NCBI GenBank assembly: GCA_026627305.1
Contig: JAPNVD010000023.1
Span: forward strand, 1-33,198
DNA from: Sulfolobaceae archaeon
GTDB lineage: Archaea; Thermoproteota; Thermoprotei_A; Sulfolobales; Sulfolobaceae
DNA: 33,198 bases
Direction: 5' to 3'
Part shown: positions 31,515 to 33,198 of the stretch, piece after piece
How the letters are laid out: each line of letters opens with the position of its first letter
Position numbering within the stretch: position 1 is the stretch's first letter
Program-made: the position numbers and the translations under genes
The notes under the pieces: model-generated
Told to the model about the DNA's origin: nothing
Databases searched by the model: none
What the model saw: only the letters and a program-made list of their open reading frames with translations

Positions 31515-32669
31515 TTATTCATGAATCTTCTCCCACATTTGTTGAGCTAACTTTCCATCATACTTAAACACATGTACAAGTTCCTTAGCTTCCTCTCTCT
31601 TCTGTCTATGAACCTCAAGAAACTCATTTAACTTGTCAATCAATATTTGCTTTAGCTCTCCTGTAAGCAATTTACCTGACCTGTATTCCTCCTCAATCTC
31701 CTTTATCCTCTTGTCATCAGGTTCAAAATAGAAGTAAAGCCATTGAAAAGCAACATCTACATCTGGATTCCCACCGTACTTTCTATGCAATTCCACCGTA
31801 GGCTGACCACCGGAGAATGCATACTTCATTATCTTCCATGCAACTGTTTTCTTGTCGTCAGTTAGGTAAATTGCAGAGTTTGGATCTGAAGAGCTCATTT
31901 TACCCTCAGGACCTGTAAGAGGTGGTAAGAATTTAGAATGTATTTGGGCAGCCTTATAATAACCTAAACTCTCTGCTATATCTCTCTGTAATCTCCAATA
32001 CGGATCTTGGTCTATCGCTGCTGGAATTAGGCAACGTCTTTTTTCGAACATTGTAGGTGCGATCTGAAGAGCTGGGAAAAATATTGTACCTATATTTGAG
32101 GATAATTCTAGACCGAAAGTAGCCTTAACTTCTGAGAAATTCAGCTTCTTAGCTATTTTAATTACAATCGGATACATGTTCCTTATATACTCAGTATCTT
32201 GGAATATGAACGTACGATCAGGATCAAAACCTACGGCTATAATATCTAGAATATTCTCATATGACCACTGTCGTGTCTGCTCTAACGTATATTCTTGATT
32301 TCTTAGAAACTTTTCGTCATCTGTAATCTCTATATAAACATTAACCTTAAACTTCTCTTGTAGCCATTTAGTAAAAATAAAGGGTATCAGATGACCTATA
32401 TGCATTCCGAGGGATGGTCCTCTACCTGTATATAAGAAGAAACCTTTGCCTGACTGATAATCATTCAAAACTAGATCTAAATCCCTATGAGAAAAGAAAA
32501 CATTTCTACGGAGCATTACGTGCAGTTCGTCATTAATAATTGATTTTATTCTCTGTTTTAACTCTTCGTTTATCTTTTGAGTACCAAATTGTATAATTAA
32601 CTTATCATAGTCGACTTTACCTTTAACTTCCCAAGGCGTAACAACAAAATCGTTATTAGATTCAGACAT
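31515..32669 (-). CDS. trpS: Tryptophanyl-tRNA synthetase
   Basis: This 384-residue class I synthetase has the HIGH motif HIGH at residues 90-93 ('SLGMHIGHLIPF'), 'IEITDDEKFLRNQEYTLEQT' in the connecting region and KMSSS at 257-261, in the archaeal/eukaryal TrpRS form. 'AIDQDPYWRLQRDIAESLGY' is the conserved tryptophan/ATP region. It charges tRNA-Trp in the cytosol. The N-terminal part (about 60 residues) is the short archaeal extension. A TATA-like TTTATAAGG at 32696-32704 (minus) gives a short leader. It is adjacent to an ESCRT-III gene but transcribed separately. Confidence 0.95.
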   Translation of the reverse strand: MSESNNDFVVTPWEVKGKVDYDKLIIQFGTQKINEELKQRIKSIINDELHVMLRRNVFFSHRDLDLVLNDYQSGKGFFLYTGRGPSLGMHIGHLIPFIFTKWLQEKFKVNVYIEITDDEKFLRNQEYTLEQTRQWSYENILDIIAVGFDPDRTFIFQDTEYIRNMYPIVIKIAKKLNFSEVKATFGLELSSNIGTIFFPALQIAPTMFEKRRCLIPAAIDQDPYWRLQRDIAESLGYYKAAQIHSKFLPPLTGPEGKMSSSDPNSAIYLTDDKKTVAWKIMKYAFSGGQPTVELHRKYGGNPDVDVAFQWLYFYFEPDDKRIKEIEEEYRSGKLLTGELKQILIDKLNEFLEVHRQKREEAKELVHVFKYDGKLAQQMWEKIHE

Positions 32670-32695
32670 ATATAAAGACGTTAAATAAAAGAAAC

Positions 32696-32704
32696 CTTAT
32701 AAAT
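32696..32704 (-). promoter_or_regulatory. TATA-like box of trpS
   Basis: TTTATAAGG on the minus strand is centred about 31 bases before the trpS ATG, within the spacer after the CdvB-family gene. Confidence 0.45.
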
Positions 32705-32744
32705 TTTATAAAAATGGTGAATGAAAAAATTATGAAACTTTTTA

Positions 32745-33198
32745 TCAATGTTGAGTCTGTGAAGTGGATAATTTCCCAACAGTTGTAGGTAACTCTGGGA
32801 ATGCCTCTTTCATCTTCTGCTCCGCAATTGCTGATGCCTCTTCTAATATCTTCCTTGCCTCTGGCGAGGAAGGTACTCCTACGTATGGAGATCCTGTGAA
32901 TTCTCCTGCCTCCATTAGTACTTCTTGTAAACTATCACCCACATCAGACAGCTCTATGGATAGCTCAGGCATTACTCCCTTCAGTACGCCTTTCAATTCA
33001 TTTATAACGCCTACTACAGGTCCTAAGTTAGCAAATACATCTCCTAGTTCGCCTATGGTCTCTAGTCTTAGTGAGACCTGCTCAAGAGCAATCTGAGTAG
33101 CTATCAACTGCTTAGTGATCTTCCTAATCTCAGCAATCTCATTAGCATACATAGCAGCCCTAGCAGAATCCTTACTCATCTGAGCCTCAACAACCCTC
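32745..33198 (-). CDS. ESCRT-III (CdvB-family) protein, C-terminal part (runs off right edge)
   Basis: The frame is open to the edge of the window, so the first methionine seen at 33179 is probably internal: 'RVVEAQ' precedes '[20 protein letters not shown]', a core helix of archaeal Snf7/CdvB proteins. Helices follow with '[20 protein letters not shown]', then '[20 protein letters not shown]', and an acidic tail '[20 protein letters not shown]' that may bind the CdvC/Vps4 MIT domain. ESCRT-III filaments drive cell division and vesicle budding in Sulfolobales. There is no winged-helix domain at the C-terminus, so it is more like CdvB1/B2/B3 than CdvB itself. Which paralogue cannot be told from this fragment. 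Confidence 0.88.
   Translation of the reverse strand, partial: RVVEAQMSKDSARAAMYANEIAEIRKITKQLIATQIALEQVSLRLETIGELGDVFANLGPVVGVINELKGVLKGVMPELSIELSDVGDSLQEVLMEAGEFTGSPYVGVPSSPEARKILEEASAIAEQKMKEAFPELPTTVGKLSTSQTQH

Overview
The window reads as chromosomal DNA of a thermoacidophilic crenarchaeon of the order Sulfolobales. It is AT-rich and densely packed. Many genes have a TATA-like box about 23-30 bases before the start codon, so their transcripts are probably leaderless, and Shine-Dalgarno motifs appear mainly inside operons. Marker content fits: a sulerythrin-type rubrerythrin, siroheme-route heme genes, an SQR-like flavoprotein, a HerA/NurA pair, an ESCRT-III (CdvB-family) protein and a tRNA-Glu with an insertion in its D arm. 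I see no insertion sequence, CRISPR array, provirus or rRNA. The species is not resolved.

Layout. (1) 1-4.4 kb: the 5' end of gdhA leaving the left edge, an orphan ParA/MinD-like ATPase, then divergent radical-SAM/SPASM genes that I assign to the last steps of siroheme-dependent heme synthesis (ahbD on -, ahbC on +), and proC. (2) 4.6-7.5 kb: a translationally coupled pair of a SPASM radical-SAM enzyme with a long helical N-terminus and a cobalamin-binding radical-SAM enzyme, substrate unknown. (3) 7.5-14.3 kb: an APC permease, an SQR-like flavoprotein with a DUF1641 partner, a coupled pair of a signal-less substrate-binding-fold protein and a DsrE-like protein, and the operon rubrerythrin / Fe-S oxidoreductase / DUF3501 with four-base overlaps. 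(4) 14.6-19.4 kb: membrane proteins and transporters, including an APC-like carrier preceded by an 81-residue one-span protein with a Ser/Thr tail, and two divergent MFS carriers.

(5) 19.85-24.4 kb: tRNA-Glu(CTC), then a leftward operon NurA-like nuclease, HerA-like ATPase, Pcm-like methyltransferase and two unrecognised proteins. (6) 24.3-29.2 kb: a ThiR-type regulator whose start overlaps the nuclease gene head to head, a 57-residue protein, an unknown protein, an M50 protease / rhomboid / 59-residue membrane protein operon, an AK6-like kinase and an Mrp-type ATPase. (7) 29-33.2 kb: two small winged-helix proteins, a LysE exporter, a DUF72 protein, a protein of three tandem HTH units, trpS, and a CdvB-family gene cut by the right edge.

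The strongest candidates for undescribed biology are the coupled radical-SAM pair at 4602-7519, the HerA/NurA/Pcm operon with two orphan genes at 19975-24403, the double intramembrane-protease operon at 26129-27470, and the cytosolic binding-protein/DsrE pair at 10937-11979. Functions for these are inference from families and gene order.
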